Origin: Burkholderiaceae bacterium | Lineage (GTDB): Bacteria; Pseudomonadota; Gammaproteobacteria; Burkholderiales; Burkholderiaceae_D | Reading direction: 5' to 3' | Length of the DNA: 64,000 nucleotides | Assembly (NCBI GenBank): GCA_030158675.1 | Contig: JAOASL010000003.1 | Span: forward strand, 1 to 64,000 | In this document: positions 30,743 through 40,706 of the stretch, piece by piece | How positions within the stretch are numbered: the stretch's first letter is position 1 | Layout: every line of letters begins with the position of its first letter | Translations under genes and position numbers: made by a program | Notes under the pieces: generated by a model | Databases searched by the model: none | What the model saw: only the letters and a program-made list of their open reading frames with translations | Told to the model about the DNA's origin: nothing

Positions 30743-32475
30743 TGAAGCCTCAAAGTACCTTCAGGCGCGTGCTGGGCCTGCTCGTGCCGTACAAGGCCCG
30801 CATTGGCATTGCGCTTGGTGCGATGATGATCACCGCTGCTACCGAACCGGCGGTGGCCGCGATGATGAAGCAACTGCTCGACCAGGGTTTCGCCAAAGTG
30901 CCGTCCTTCCCCTTGTGGCTGGTGCCGGTCTTTGTCGTCGGCATTTTTGTCATTCGCGGATTGTCGACCTTCACCACCGCCTTCCTGATGGCCTGGGTGT
31001 CGGGTCGATTGGTTGCGCAGTTGCGGCAGCGGATCTTTGCGCGCCTGCTCGACGTGCCGCTGAATTTCTACGACAAGCATTCGACCGGCCAGGTGCTGAC
31101 CACGATGATGGTCGAGGTGCAGCAGATCCTCGAGATGCTGCGCAGCGTGATGGTGGTGCTGATCCGCGACAGCCTGACCGTGGTCGGCCTGCTTGGCTAC
31201 CTGTTCTGGCTGAACTGGAAGCTGACGCTGGTGACGCTGGTGCTAGTGCCCGTGATCGCCGTAGTGGTCCGCGTGACGTCGAAGCGGCTGAAGCGGCTGG
31301 TGCGCGAGAGCCAGCAGCTGAACGGCGAAATGATGCAGGCGATTGAAGAGGCGACGCGCGCGCGGCAGGTGATCAAGATCTTCGGTGGGCATTCGTATGA
31401 GAACCGGCGCTTCGAGAAGCGCTCGGAACGGCTGCGCGGCTTCGCGCTGCGCCAGGCCAGCACTAGCGCCACCATTGAGCCGATCACGCAGTCGATCAGC
31501 TCGCTGTCGGTGGCGGTGATCATCGTCATGGCGCTGGTTCAGGCGGGTAACGGCGAGATGACCGTCGGCGGTTTTGCCTCATTCATCACCGCGATGTTGA
31601 TGACACTGACGCCGCTGAAACATCTGGCGGCAGCCAACGGACCGCTGCAACGCGGCATGTCGGCGGCTGAGCGGGTCTTTGCGCTGGTCGACGCCGGCAC
31701 CGAGCGCACCGGCGGCATGCCGTTGCAGGGGCGTGCGCAGGGCCGGCTTGAGTTGCGCGGCGTCGGATTCATTTATCCGGGCATGAATCAGCCGGTATTG
31801 TCGGACGTGAACCTCGACATTGCACCGGGCGAGACCGTGGCGCTGGTCGGTATGTCGGGCGGCGGCAAAACCACCCTGGTGAGTCTGGTGCCGGACTTTT
31901 ATCCGCTGTCGTCCGGGCACATCCTGCTCGACGGCATGCCGATCGAGCAGATCGAGCTGAATAGCCTGCGTGCGCAGATGGCGATGGTCAGCCAGAACGT
32001 CGTGCTGTTCGATGACACCATCGCCGCCAACATTGCCTATGGCGATGCGCAACCGGATCGATCACGCATCGAGGCAGCCGCAAAGGCGGCGCATCTGGCC
32101 GATGTGATCGCCGCGCTGCCGTCCGGCTATGACACCGAGATCGGCGACAACGGCATGCGGTTGTCCGGCGGACAGCGGCAGCGCCTCGCGATCGCGCGCG
32201 CGATCTACAAGGATGCACCTATCCTGATTCTCGATGAAGCCACGTCGGCGCTCGACACCGAGTCGGAGCGCGCAGTGCAACAGGCGCTTGATGGCCTGAT
32301 GCAGGGGCGCACCACGCTGGTCATCGCGCACCGGCTGTCCACCATCGAGCATGCGGACCGCATCGTCGTGCTCGAACATGGCCGTATCGTCGAGGTCGGC
32401 AGCCATGCGCAGCTGCTCGAAGCCGGCGGCGTGTATGCACATCTCTATCACCTGCAATTCGCGAAGGAACGCTGA
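30742..32475 (+). CDS. msbA: Lipid A export ABC transporter ATP-binding/permease MsbA
   Basis: ABC exporter TM domain; GMSGGGKTTLV, LSGGQRQRLAIARAIYKDAPILILDEATSALD. Confidence 0.94.
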   Translation: MKPQSTFRRVLGLLVPYKARIGIALGAMMITAATEPAVAAMMKQLLDQGFAKVPSFPLWLVPVFVVGIFVIRGLSTFTTAFLMAWVSGRLVAQLRQRIFARLLDVPLNFYDKHSTGQVLTTMMVEVQQILEMLRSVMVVLIRDSLTVVGLLGYLFWLNWKLTLVTLVLVPVIAVVVRVTSKRLKRLVRESQQLNGEMMQAIEEATRARQVIKIFGGHSYENRRFEKRSERLRGFALRQASTSATIEPITQSISSLSVAVIIVMALVQAGNGEMTVGGFASFITAMLMTLTPLKHLAAANGPLQRGMSAAERVFALVDAGTERTGGMPLQGRAQGRLELRGVGFIYPGMNQPVLSDVNLDIAPGETVALVGMSGGGKTTLVSLVPDFYPLSSGHILLDGMPIEQIELNSLRAQMAMVSQNVVLFDDTIAANIAYGDAQPDRSRIEAAAKAAHLADVIAALPSGYDTEIGDNGMRLSGGQRQRLAIARAIYKDAPILILDEATSALDTESERAVQQALDGLMQGRTTLVIAHRLSTIEHADRIVVLEHGRIVEVGSHAQLLEAGGVYAHLYHLQFAKER

Positions 32476-33077
32476 TGTCGACCGCTATGCCTGTTTCCCG
32501 TTTTCCTGTCCCCGAACTGAAGGACCTGCCCGACGACATCCGCGCCACGATACTGACGGTGCAGGAAAAGGCCGGCTTCGTGCCGAATGTGTTTCTCGCG
32601 TTGGCACATCGTCCGGCCGAGTTCCGCGCGTTCTTTGCGTATCACGATGCATTGATGCTGAAAGAAGGCGGTAGCCTCAGCAAGGCGGACCGCGAGATGA
32701 TCGTTACCACGACGAGCGCGAAGAATGGCTGCCTGTATTGTGTTGTCGCGCATGGTGCGCTGCTGCGCATTTATGCGAAGCAGCCGCTGGTGGCCGACCA
32801 GGTGGCGGTCAATCACCGCAAGGCCGACATCACGCCGCGCCAGCGCGCGATGCTGGACTTCGCGATCAAGGTCTGCCTGGATTCCGAAGCGATTGGCGAT
32901 GCCGATTACGAGGCATTGCGCCGCCACGGATTCGATGACGAAGATATCTGGGATATCGCGTCGATCACGGCCTTCTTCGGTCTGTCTAACCGCATCGCGA
33001 ATACGATTGCTATGCGGCCGAATGACGAGTTTTACCTGATGGGCCGGCTGCCGAAGGCGCCGAAGCCTGCCGCCTGA
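32475..33077 (+). CDS. Peroxidase-related / AhpD-like carboxymuconolactone decarboxylase-domain protein
   Basis: CLYCVVAHGALLR CxxC motif, LTPRQRAMLDFA-like segment. Confidence 0.88.
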   Translation: MSTAMPVSRFPVPELKDLPDDIRATILTVQEKAGFVPNVFLALAHRPAEFRAFFAYHDALMLKEGGSLSKADREMIVTTTSAKNGCLYCVVAHGALLRIYAKQPLVADQVAVNHRKADITPRQRAMLDFAIKVCLDSEAIGDADYEALRRHGFDDEDIWDIASITAFFGLSNRIANTIAMRPNDEFYLMGRLPKAPKPAA

Positions 33078-33080
33078 TTC

Positions 33081-33917
33081 ATGAAAACCAGTGTCATCTT
33101 CTCTACCTACAATTCGCCGGCCTGGCTGGAAAAAGTTTTGTGGGGATTTTTCGAGCAGACCCGCAAGGACTTCGAGATCGTCATTGCCGATGACGGCTCG
33201 AACGAAGAGACGGCCGGCCTGATCGAGCGCATCCGCAAGGAGGCGCCAGTGCCGATCCGGCACGTCTGGCAGCCCGACGAAGGCTTCCAGAAATGCCGGA
33301 TCCTGAACAAGGCGATCGTGGCGTCCACCGGCGACTATCTGATCTTCACCGATGGCGACACCATTCCACGCAATGATTTTGTCGAGCAGCACCTGCGCCA
33401 TGCAGCATCGGACCAGTATCTGTCCGGCGGCTATTTCAAGCTGCCGATGGACATCAGCAAGGCCGTCACGCACGACGACATTCGCAGCCAGCGCGTGTTC
33501 TCGCCGGCCTGGCTGCGCTTTCATGGCATGAAGGTCGGCGTACGCGGGCTCAAGCTGACTGCACGCGGCTTCGTCAGTACGCTGCTGAACTGGCTGATTC
33601 CGGTGAAGCCGACCTGGAACGGCAACAATTCATCCTGCCATAAGGCGTTGATCGTCAAGGTGAACGGATTCAACGAGCTGATGCAATACGGCGGTCAGGA
33701 TGTGGAGTTTGGGCTGCGCCTGAAGCATATCGGCGTTCGGCCGAAACGGATCCGTTTTTCGACCATCGGCGTGCATCTCGATCATGCGCGCGGCTATGCA
33801 ACTGACGAGATGAAGCAGCACAGCGCCAGCGAGATTCGCAAGACGCTCGCCGAGCGCCGCACCCGCGCGCCGCTCGGCGTTGATCAATACCTGAACGCCG
33901 GGCAGCTTGCGCGATGA
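33081..33917 (+). CDS. Glycosyltransferase family 2
   Basis: SVIFSTYNSPAWLEKVLWGF, IADDGSNEET, FTDGDTIPR. Confidence 0.88.
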   Translation: MKTSVIFSTYNSPAWLEKVLWGFFEQTRKDFEIVIADDGSNEETAGLIERIRKEAPVPIRHVWQPDEGFQKCRILNKAIVASTGDYLIFTDGDTIPRNDFVEQHLRHAASDQYLSGGYFKLPMDISKAVTHDDIRSQRVFSPAWLRFHGMKVGVRGLKLTARGFVSTLLNWLIPVKPTWNGNNSSCHKALIVKVNGFNELMQYGGQDVEFGLRLKHIGVRPKRIRFSTIGVHLDHARGYATDEMKQHSASEIRKTLAERRTRAPLGVDQYLNAGQLAR

Positions 33918-34930
33918 CTCACGTCGCGTCATCTGCGCATGGCGATGCCGCATCTGCTCCGATCGACGTCGTCATTACCTGGGTCGACGGCGACGATGCG
34001 GCGCATCGCGCGAAACTGAATGCCTATCTGGCCGAACTCGGACAGCAGCCGCGCGCCGCCGCGCCGACGCGCTTTCGTTCGATCGGTGAGATCGATTACT
34101 GCATCCGGTCGTTATTAAAGTTCGCGCCGTTCGTGCGGCGCATTCATGTGGTGACCGATGCGCAAGTGCCGCCGATATTCAAGCGGCTGCATGAACTCTC
34201 CGAAGCGGACCGGACGAAGCTGGTACTGGTAGATCACAAGGACATTTTCCCGGCCGGCGTCGATTGCCTGCCGACCTTCAGCAATCGCTCGATCGAGTCG
34301 GTGCTGCATCGCGTACCGGGCCTGGCCGAACATTATGTGTATCTGAACGACGATTTTTTCCTGATCGCGCCGGTCGTGTCCGCAGACTGGTTTGACCAGG
34401 GCAGGCCGGTGATCCGTGGTTTCTGGCGCCGGCAGCCCGAACAAACCCTGCGGTACCGGCTGAAGCAGCGCTTGCAGCGATTTTTCCCGATTGCGCCCGA
34501 ACGTGCGCGTGCCGGCTTTGTGGCAGGGCAAGTCGCTTCGGCGCAGCTGGCCGGCTTCAGTGACTGCTTTTTTTCCGCACACCACACGCCGACGCCGCTG
34601 CGCAAATCGACACTGGAAAATTTCTATCGCGACCACGCCGCTCTGCTGGAGAAAAATATCGGATTCCGGCTGCGGAGTCCGCAGCAATTCTCACCGCAGT
34701 TTCTGGCCAATCATCTGGAACTGGCCGCAGGAACGGCCAGCACGGAGCGCAGCTATCGCTTGCTCTATATGAAGCCGAACGAGATGTCGCGCAACGCCAT
34801 CAGGGCAACGCTGAAGCTATTGCCGCTGCGGGCACACAAACCATTGTTTGCTTGTATCCAGAATCTTGAGAGCACATCCGAAGAGATACAGACCTGCATT
34901 CTTGAATGGTTGACCAGCAAGTTAAATTAA
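33914..34930 (+). CDS. Stealth-family polysaccharide phosphotransferase
   Basis: CR1 IDVVITWVDGDD; CR2 RFRSIGEIDYCIRSLLKFAPFVRRIHVVTDAQVP; CR3 YLNDDFFLI. Confidence 0.88.
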   Translation: MTHVASSAHGDAASAPIDVVITWVDGDDAAHRAKLNAYLAELGQQPRAAAPTRFRSIGEIDYCIRSLLKFAPFVRRIHVVTDAQVPPIFKRLHELSEADRTKLVLVDHKDIFPAGVDCLPTFSNRSIESVLHRVPGLAEHYVYLNDDFFLIAPVVSADWFDQGRPVIRGFWRRQPEQTLRYRLKQRLQRFFPIAPERARAGFVAGQVASAQLAGFSDCFFSAHHTPTPLRKSTLENFYRDHAALLEKNIGFRLRSPQQFSPQFLANHLELAAGTASTERSYRLLYMKPNEMSRNAIRATLKLLPLRAHKPLFACIQNLESTSEEIQTCILEWLTSKLN

Positions 34931-35706
34931 AAACCCATGTCGTCACGCCGCATCACGGTCAGTAAATTGGCCGACAGCACACCACGTGGCTGCGGCGAGA
35001 AAACAAAGCGCACGATACGTTCAAGCAGCTGATGCAGCGCGCGGCGCAGCACGCGCGCAGGCATCGCGCGCAACGAACCTGCGAACAGTGGGTAAAGGTC
35101 CGCGCCGCAATAAATGATGCTCAGACCGGCAGGCGCACACAGATACCGGAGCTTGTGAGCGGTAAGGATGGCCGCATGGGTTGGATCGCCATGCTGGTGG
35201 TTCAAGCCCAGCGGGCTGCCGCCGTTCGGCGTGCGCAGGATGATCCGGCCTTCCGGCGTCAATCGCTCCGACAGCCGGCACAGGAAAGGCGTGATCTCAG
35301 CTGCGGGAATATGCTCGAGTACGTCAAACAGCGCGATCAAGTCGAACCTGCGCTCATTCAGCGCGTCTGGCGTTGCGGCGCAATCAAAGCCTGCATCTTT
35401 GGCACGCGTGAGCAAGGCGTGGTTGGTCTCGACCCCGCGGACCGTCATGCCACGTTGCCGGCACCAGCCAAGAAACTGGCCGTTGCCAAAGCCGATTTCG
35501 AGCACCGACGGCGACGTGAATTTTCTGTCGATAAAGCGTCGCCACAGCAGGTCGAAATAGGCGCATGCAGCCGCTGCGGGCTGGCCAAAATCCTCGCTCT
35601 GCCAGGACTTCCATTCGGCGTAGGAATCCATGCTGTGGTGAGGCCGCAATGAATCGGCCGTGCCGGTCTCAGGCGGGCAACAGCGCGTCATTTCGTGTGT
35701 CTGCAT
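34927..35706 (-). CDS. SAM-dependent methyltransferase
   Basis: VLEIGFGNGQFLGWCRQRG, ALFDVLEHIP motifs; exact start uncertain. Confidence 0.85.
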   Translation of the reverse strand: MQTHEMTRCCPPETGTADSLRPHHSMDSYAEWKSWQSEDFGQPAAAACAYFDLLWRRFIDRKFTSPSVLEIGFGNGQFLGWCRQRGMTVRGVETNHALLTRAKDAGFDCAATPDALNERRFDLIALFDVLEHIPAAEITPFLCRLSERLTPEGRIILRTPNGGSPLGLNHQHGDPTHAAILTAHKLRYLCAPAGLSIIYCGADLYPLFAGSLRAMPARVLRRALHQLLERIVRFVFSPQPRGVLSANLLTVMRRDDMGF

Positions 35707-36964
35707 AGGCCTGTGCCTCGTCGAACAGTTCGTCGGCTACCTGTGCCCAGGAACGTAGCCGGCTGCGGGATGCGCATATCCGCATTGCCAGCTGGTGGCG
35801 AAAGTCCTGATCGCCGACGATGCGCGTGATCAGCACTGCCAGTTGTGCGGGCGACTCCGGATCGAAATAGAGCGCCAGCTCGTCGCTGGCCTCGTGCAGT
35901 GCAGGAATGTCGGCGCAGATCACCGGGGTGCCGAGCCAGAGCGCCTCGCCCGCTGGCAGTCCCCAGCCTTCGATCCGCGTCGGCACGATGACGGCACAGG
36001 CCTGCCGGTAGAGCTGCAGCAGTTCGGCATGGCTGGGTTTATCGAAGAAGATGAGCTGCGCGCGAATAGCATCGTAAGCCGGCTGTGCGAGATGGTCGCG
36101 GGTTCGCCGGCCGGTAGGACCGGCGATAACGATGGAAAATTTTTCGGTGCTGCCGCCCTGACGAATCAGGTTCAGCGCATCGAACACCGTTTCCAGGTTC
36201 TTGCGTCCGACGGCGGAGCCGACGCACAGCAGGTAAGCCCCCGGGGGTGCCGGGCGTGCAGCAAGTGCGCTGCTATGCCGGCATTCCTGGGCCAGACCTA
36301 TGGTGGTGATGCGGGCAGGCGCAGGTAGCAGGCCACTGGCGACGAACCGCAGGATTTCCTTGCGGGTGAACGCCGAGTTGGCCACGATGCCTGCGGCGGC
36401 GCGCAGGATCGCATGATTGTCCCCCCTGAAATTCTGGTAAGCCGAACCGGCCGGATCTTCGTGCAGCGGGATCATGTCATGCAACATCGCCAGCAGTCGG
36501 GTATCCGTTTGCTGCAGCACCCCCAGATAGTCGACGATGAATTTTGGCCGGGCCACCGTGACCAGCAGGCCGGTCGTCATGTCGGCTCGCGGCAGCGTCA
36601 TGCCCGCCGCATCCCAGCGGCGGCGGTTGCGCGCATTGATCAGTGGCGCGCACAGCAGATAAGCCATGCGGCGCAGCCATCGATGTCTGTGGAACACGCG
36701 GCGCAGTTTTTTCGGGACTGCTGCCGTCGGTATGGCGAGGTCGACGGCATCGTCGTCATGCAGTCGGTCGAAACAGGGATGGACCTCAAAGAAGGCCGAA
36801 TGGCCAGGAGAAAAGACGACGAAGCGCACCTCCTTGCCGCTGCGCTGCAGCTCCAGTCCGATTTCGGCGATGACCCGGACTACGCCGTAGATTTTTACGC
36901 GGGCGCCGCCATTGAGAAAAATTTCGCTGAGGTCGTAAAAGACCGGTCTTGCTGCTGGCTGCAT
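35669..36964 (-). CDS. Glycosyltransferase family 4
   Basis: YLLCVGSAVGRKNLETV, VPTRIEGWGLPAGEALWLGTPVIC. Confidence 0.9.
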   Translation of the reverse strand: MQPAARPVFYDLSEIFLNGGARVKIYGVVRVIAEIGLELQRSGKEVRFVVFSPGHSAFFEVHPCFDRLHDDDAVDLAIPTAAVPKKLRRVFHRHRWLRRMAYLLCAPLINARNRRRWDAAGMTLPRADMTTGLLVTVARPKFIVDYLGVLQQTDTRLLAMLHDMIPLHEDPAGSAYQNFRGDNHAILRAAAGIVANSAFTRKEILRFVASGLLPAPARITTIGLAQECRHSSALAARPAPPGAYLLCVGSAVGRKNLETVFDALNLIRQGGSTEKFSIVIAGPTGRRTRDHLAQPAYDAIRAQLIFFDKPSHAELLQLYRQACAVIVPTRIEGWGLPAGEALWLGTPVICADIPALHEASDELALYFDPESPAQLAVLITRIVGDQDFRHQLAMRICASRSRLRSWAQVADELFDEAQAYADTRNDALLPA

Positions 36965-37206
36965 TCACTGTCGCTACGAAGTCGTAGCCCCTGTCCCTGA
37001 CCGGCTTCGCCGCACCGTTGCCATGCCCATGCAGCGTGAGCGTACGGGTGCGGCTGGCAGGAGAACCAGGTCGTTGATTTAATCGAAAGGGGCGATCGTA
37101 GAAGACGACCACAGCAGACTATTGAGAAAAATCAGTCACTGCTTGATCGGGCAAAAAAGCTGTGATGAGTACAACGAAGATCTGAGTGATATCTTCGCCA
37201 ATCGAA

Positions 37207-37234
37207 CATCTGCCGGTGGCTGAGCCGGCAGATG
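37207..37234 (-). terminator. Hairpin just past the 37239 stop, terminator-like without strong U-tract
   Basis: CATCTGCCGG-tggctgag-CCGGCAGATG, 10-bp perfect stem. Confidence 0.45.
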
Positions 37235-37238
37235 CTGC

Positions 37239-38057
37239 TTACTGCGCCTGCGTCAGCAGTGTCAGGTCGTCGCTGGTGTAGGTTTGCGCGGCTTGCACAT
37301 CATTGCGCTTGCCGTCGATATTCGTGCGCTGCAGGGCGCTCTGGCTGGAGCGTGGCACGCCGGGAAATTCGCGTGCACTGCGGTCGATCTGACGGATCGG
37401 GTAGCCGTTCCTGATGGCCATCACGTGCAGCCACAGGTCATCCGCTTTCGGGCAACATGCCTTGAACACATCGCCTGCATTCTTCAGATGCTGCAGCAGC
37501 GCGGGCGGATAGATGACCCCGCCGACACCGGTTGCAAAACGGGTGACGCTGGCGCGCGTGTCGTCACACAGCGGCCATTCATCGTAGGGACGCAGGCCAT
37601 TGCCATCGAACCGCACTTCGCGCGCGCGCCAGCAATTCACCTTGTCCGGATGTGCGTGATATGCGTCGAGCAGGCCGGCCAGCCAGCCACGGTCGTACAT
37701 TTTGTCGTCATCTGCGGTGACCAGCGGACCATCGAACTGCGGCGTGATCAGCAGGTAGGGGTAGTACTTGGTATGCGGGCCGACATCATCGACGTACCTC
37801 ACTTCCAGCCCGCGCTGTACCAGCCGCTGCAGCGTGGCTGGCAGTGCGGCGCTCTCGTATTTTTTTCCGAGGAAAAGCAGGATACGGCGCGGACGCCGAT
37901 CGCCGCGACCGATGCTCTCGACCGATGCGAACGCACGGCCGATGCGGTCGGAATGGGATGTCAGCGTGACGACGACCTGCGAATCGGCGTCAACCACCGA
38001 CGTTCCGGCGAACAGGTTGAGAAAATACAGGCGTATGAAAATCAGTATGCGTTTCAT
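37239..38057 (-). CDS. Glycosyltransferase-like protein
   Basis: VVVTLTSHSDRIGRAFASVESIGRGDRRPRRILLFL...VTADDDKMYDRGWL (DDD metal-site-like). Confidence 0.65.
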   Translation of the reverse strand: MKRILIFIRLYFLNLFAGTSVVDADSQVVVTLTSHSDRIGRAFASVESIGRGDRRPRRILLFLGKKYESAALPATLQRLVQRGLEVRYVDDVGPHTKYYPYLLITPQFDGPLVTADDDKMYDRGWLAGLLDAYHAHPDKVNCWRAREVRFDGNGLRPYDEWPLCDDTRASVTRFATGVGGVIYPPALLQHLKNAGDVFKACCPKADDLWLHVMAIRNGYPIRQIDRSAREFPGVPRSSQSALQRTNIDGKRNDVQAAQTYTSDDLTLLTQAQ

Positions 38058-38115
38058 GAGAATTTCATGAGGTTTTCATGAGATCGGGTCGGCGAGAGGT
38101 GCGTTGGCGCACACT

Positions 38116-39537
38116 TTATTTGTCGTTCGCCACGTCGGTGCGACCGTACGAATCTTCAAAGCGCACGATATCGTCTTCGCCCAGGTACGAGCCCGACTGC
38201 ACCTCGACGATCTCGAGCATCGTCACGCCCGGATTGCGCAGCCGGTGCTTCGTGCCCAGCGGGATATAGGTTGATTCGTTTTCGCCGACCAGATACACAC
38301 GCTCGCCGTTGGTGACTTCGGCCGTACCTTTGACGACGATCCAGTGCTCCGCGCGGTGGTGGTGCATCTGCAGGCTCAGCGATGCGCCGGGATTGACGCC
38401 GATGCGCTTGACCTGAAAGCGCTCGCCACGGTCGACGCTGTCATACCAGCCCCACGGTCGCGCGACGCGCCGGTGCAGCGTGGCTTGTGGCAAACCTTTC
38501 GCCTTCAACTGTTCGACTGCCTGCTTGACGCGCTCCGCCTGATCCTTTGCCACCACCAGCAGCGCGTCGGGCGTATCAACGATCAGTAAATGCGCAGTGC
38601 CGATCGCCACCACCGGGCGCGACGGCGCGTTTACATAAGTGTCGGTTGCACCAAGCAGCAGTGCTTGCCCTTCAATGCGATTGCCGGCGGCATCGGCCGG
38701 CGTCAGTTCAGCGACCGCATTCCAGCTGCCGACATCGCTCCATTGTCCGGCGAACGGCACCACGGCCACTTTGCTGAAATGCTCCATCACGGCATAGTCG
38801 ATCGACTCGCTGCGGCAGCCGAGGAAAGCATCGGGGTCCGGGCGGATGAATGCGCCGTCGCGGGTGGCGCCTGCCATCGCCCGGCTGCAGGACGCCAGAA
38901 TGTCCGGCGCATGCTGACCGAGCGCGGCTTTCAAGGTGCCTGCGGTGCACAGGAAAATACCGGCATTCCACAGATGGTCGCCGCTGAGCAGCAACTGCTG
39001 CGCGCGCTCGACCGACGGCTTTTCGACGAAGCACTTCACGCTGTGCGCCACGCCATCGGCAAGCGCAGAACCGCGCTGGATATAGCCGTATGCCGCGCTG
39101 GGGAAGGTCGGTGTGACGCCGAATGTGACGATGGCGCCGGCCAGGGCGGCCGGTAGGCCGGCGCGCACGGTTGCGAGGAACGCTTCGGTATCGGGAATGT
39201 AATGATCGGCTGGCAGGAACAGCAGCAACTGTTCAGGTGTCGCGGCAAGTGCCGCACAGGCCATCGCCGCTGCGGTATTGCGCCCGGCCGGCTCCAGCAT
39301 TTGCTCGCCGCTGACCCGGCTCAGGTTCAGCGCTTCCTGTACGAAGAAGCGGTGTTCGTGATTGGCAATGCAGAGCACGGAGCCGAGCGAGCCGACGCGC
39401 TCGAGCGTCACCTGCAGCAGGCTTTTGCCGCCGATGAGAGGAGCGAACTGTTTGGGCAGGGCTTCACGGCTGAGCGGCCACAGTCGTGTGCCGGAGCCGC
39501 CGCAGAGGATCACTGGCTGGATGACGGAGCGGGTCAT
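38116..39537 (-). CDS. manC: Mannose-1-phosphate guanylyltransferase/mannose-6-phosphate isomerase
   Basis: QPVILCGGSGTRLWPLSREALPKQFAPL; C-terminal RPWGWYDSVDRGERFQVKRI...HHHRAEHWIVV cupin. Confidence 0.95.
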   Translation of the reverse strand: MTRSVIQPVILCGGSGTRLWPLSREALPKQFAPLIGGKSLLQVTLERVGSLGSVLCIANHEHRFFVQEALNLSRVSGEQMLEPAGRNTAAAMACAALAATPEQLLLFLPADHYIPDTEAFLATVRAGLPAALAGAIVTFGVTPTFPSAAYGYIQRGSALADGVAHSVKCFVEKPSVERAQQLLLSGDHLWNAGIFLCTAGTLKAALGQHAPDILASCSRAMAGATRDGAFIRPDPDAFLGCRSESIDYAVMEHFSKVAVVPFAGQWSDVGSWNAVAELTPADAAGNRIEGQALLLGATDTYVNAPSRPVVAIGTAHLLIVDTPDALLVVAKDQAERVKQAVEQLKAKGLPQATLHRRVARPWGWYDSVDRGERFQVKRIGVNPGASLSLQMHHHRAEHWIVVKGTAEVTNGERVYLVGENESTYIPLGTKHRLRNPGVTMLEIVEVQSGSYLGEDDIVRFEDSYGRTDVANDK

Positions 39538-39549
39538 GGGTTCGAAAAT

Positions 39550-40641
39550 TCAGGTCTGGCGACTAGGGAACTGGCGAAGAACGGCATCATAGACGGTCTG
39601 AATGCCTTCGGCCTCGCGTTCGACAGAAAACATCGATACCGCGCGCTCGCGACCGCGCTCGCCCATCGCGGCGGCGCGCTGCGGATCGGCCAGCACACGT
39701 CGCAGCGCATCGACCAGCGCGGGCACGCTGCCGGTCGGGATCACATGGCCCGTCTGAGCTTCGTCGACAATGCCGCGGAATGCGCCGGTATCGGTGGCAA
39801 TCACCGCGCAGCCGCAGGCCATGCCTTCGAGCGGCGTCAGGCCGAACGGCTCGTAGCGCGGACAGGCCACCGTCAGCAGCACGTCCTGGTAACAGCTGGC
39901 GACCTCGTCCGGACCCAGCACGCCGAGAAAAACGATGCGGTCCGACAGACCGGCGGCGGCGATCTTCGCTTTCAGCGCGTCTTCAAATGCCTGGTGCTGC
40001 GGCGTGCACAGTCCGGCCAGCACGGCCGTCCATTCCGGGAAATCCGGCAGCACTTCGATCATCGCCTCGACGAACACATCCGAGCCCTTGTCATCGCGGA
40101 TGCGGCCGAAGGTGCCGATGCCGTATTTGCCGGGCCGGCCGCTGCGCTGCCAGGCCGTGAGCTTGTCGGGCGGCGGTGAGAAACGTTCGAGCGCGATCCC
40201 GTGCGGCACCACCTTCGTGGTGTTCGGCACATGGCTGGCCGCTTCCGCGGTGGTCGATACCACGCCATCCATGCGGCTGATCAGCCAGCGCGGGAACCAC
40301 GAGTGACGATGCTTGGCGGCCGACGTAAACACGATCCGGATCGGAAAGCGCAGCACGTCGCGCAGACAGATCGCCAGCAGCATTTCCAGGTCTCGTCGCA
40401 CATGCCAGAGCCGCGGCCGGCCGTCCGGCAGGCGCTTGCGCGACAGCCAGATCGCCTGCCACAGCGTCAGCTGCCAGAAATTGCCCGGGCAGCGCTGCGC
40501 CGCCAGCTGCGCGCCGGGCAGATCCGTACCGACGAAGCCGACCGCCAGCGAGCGCGCCTGCACCGGCAGCAGCGCGTTGATCGTTCCCGACACGCCGGAG
40601 TAACGCTTCTTGATGTTGGTGATGATGACTTCGGGATTCAT
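39550..40641 (-). CDS. Glycosyltransferase family 4
   Basis: YGIGTFGRIRDDKGSDVFVEAM, CPRYEPFGLTPLEGMACGCAVIATDTGAF. Confidence 0.92.
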   Translation of the reverse strand: MNPEVIITNIKKRYSGVSGTINALLPVQARSLAVGFVGTDLPGAQLAAQRCPGNFWQLTLWQAIWLSRKRLPDGRPRLWHVRRDLEMLLAICLRDVLRFPIRIVFTSAAKHRHSWFPRWLISRMDGVVSTTAEAASHVPNTTKVVPHGIALERFSPPPDKLTAWQRSGRPGKYGIGTFGRIRDDKGSDVFVEAMIEVLPDFPEWTAVLAGLCTPQHQAFEDALKAKIAAAGLSDRIVFLGVLGPDEVASCYQDVLLTVACPRYEPFGLTPLEGMACGCAVIATDTGAFRGIVDEAQTGHVIPTGSVPALVDALRRVLADPQRAAAMGERGRERAVSMFSVEREAEGIQTVYDAVLRQFPSRQT

Positions 40642-40706
40642 AACGTATTTTAAAATCGCCTGACCCCGGCGCAGCCCGCGGTCCGGTATCTTTCAGCAAG
40701 GGCCCG

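Noticed and set aside
36973-36988. GCTACGA-ag-TCGTAGC palindrome near the start of the 36964 glycosyltransferase
   Set aside because: Short, isolated, no T-tract or second copy noticed; not enough to call a regulatory site
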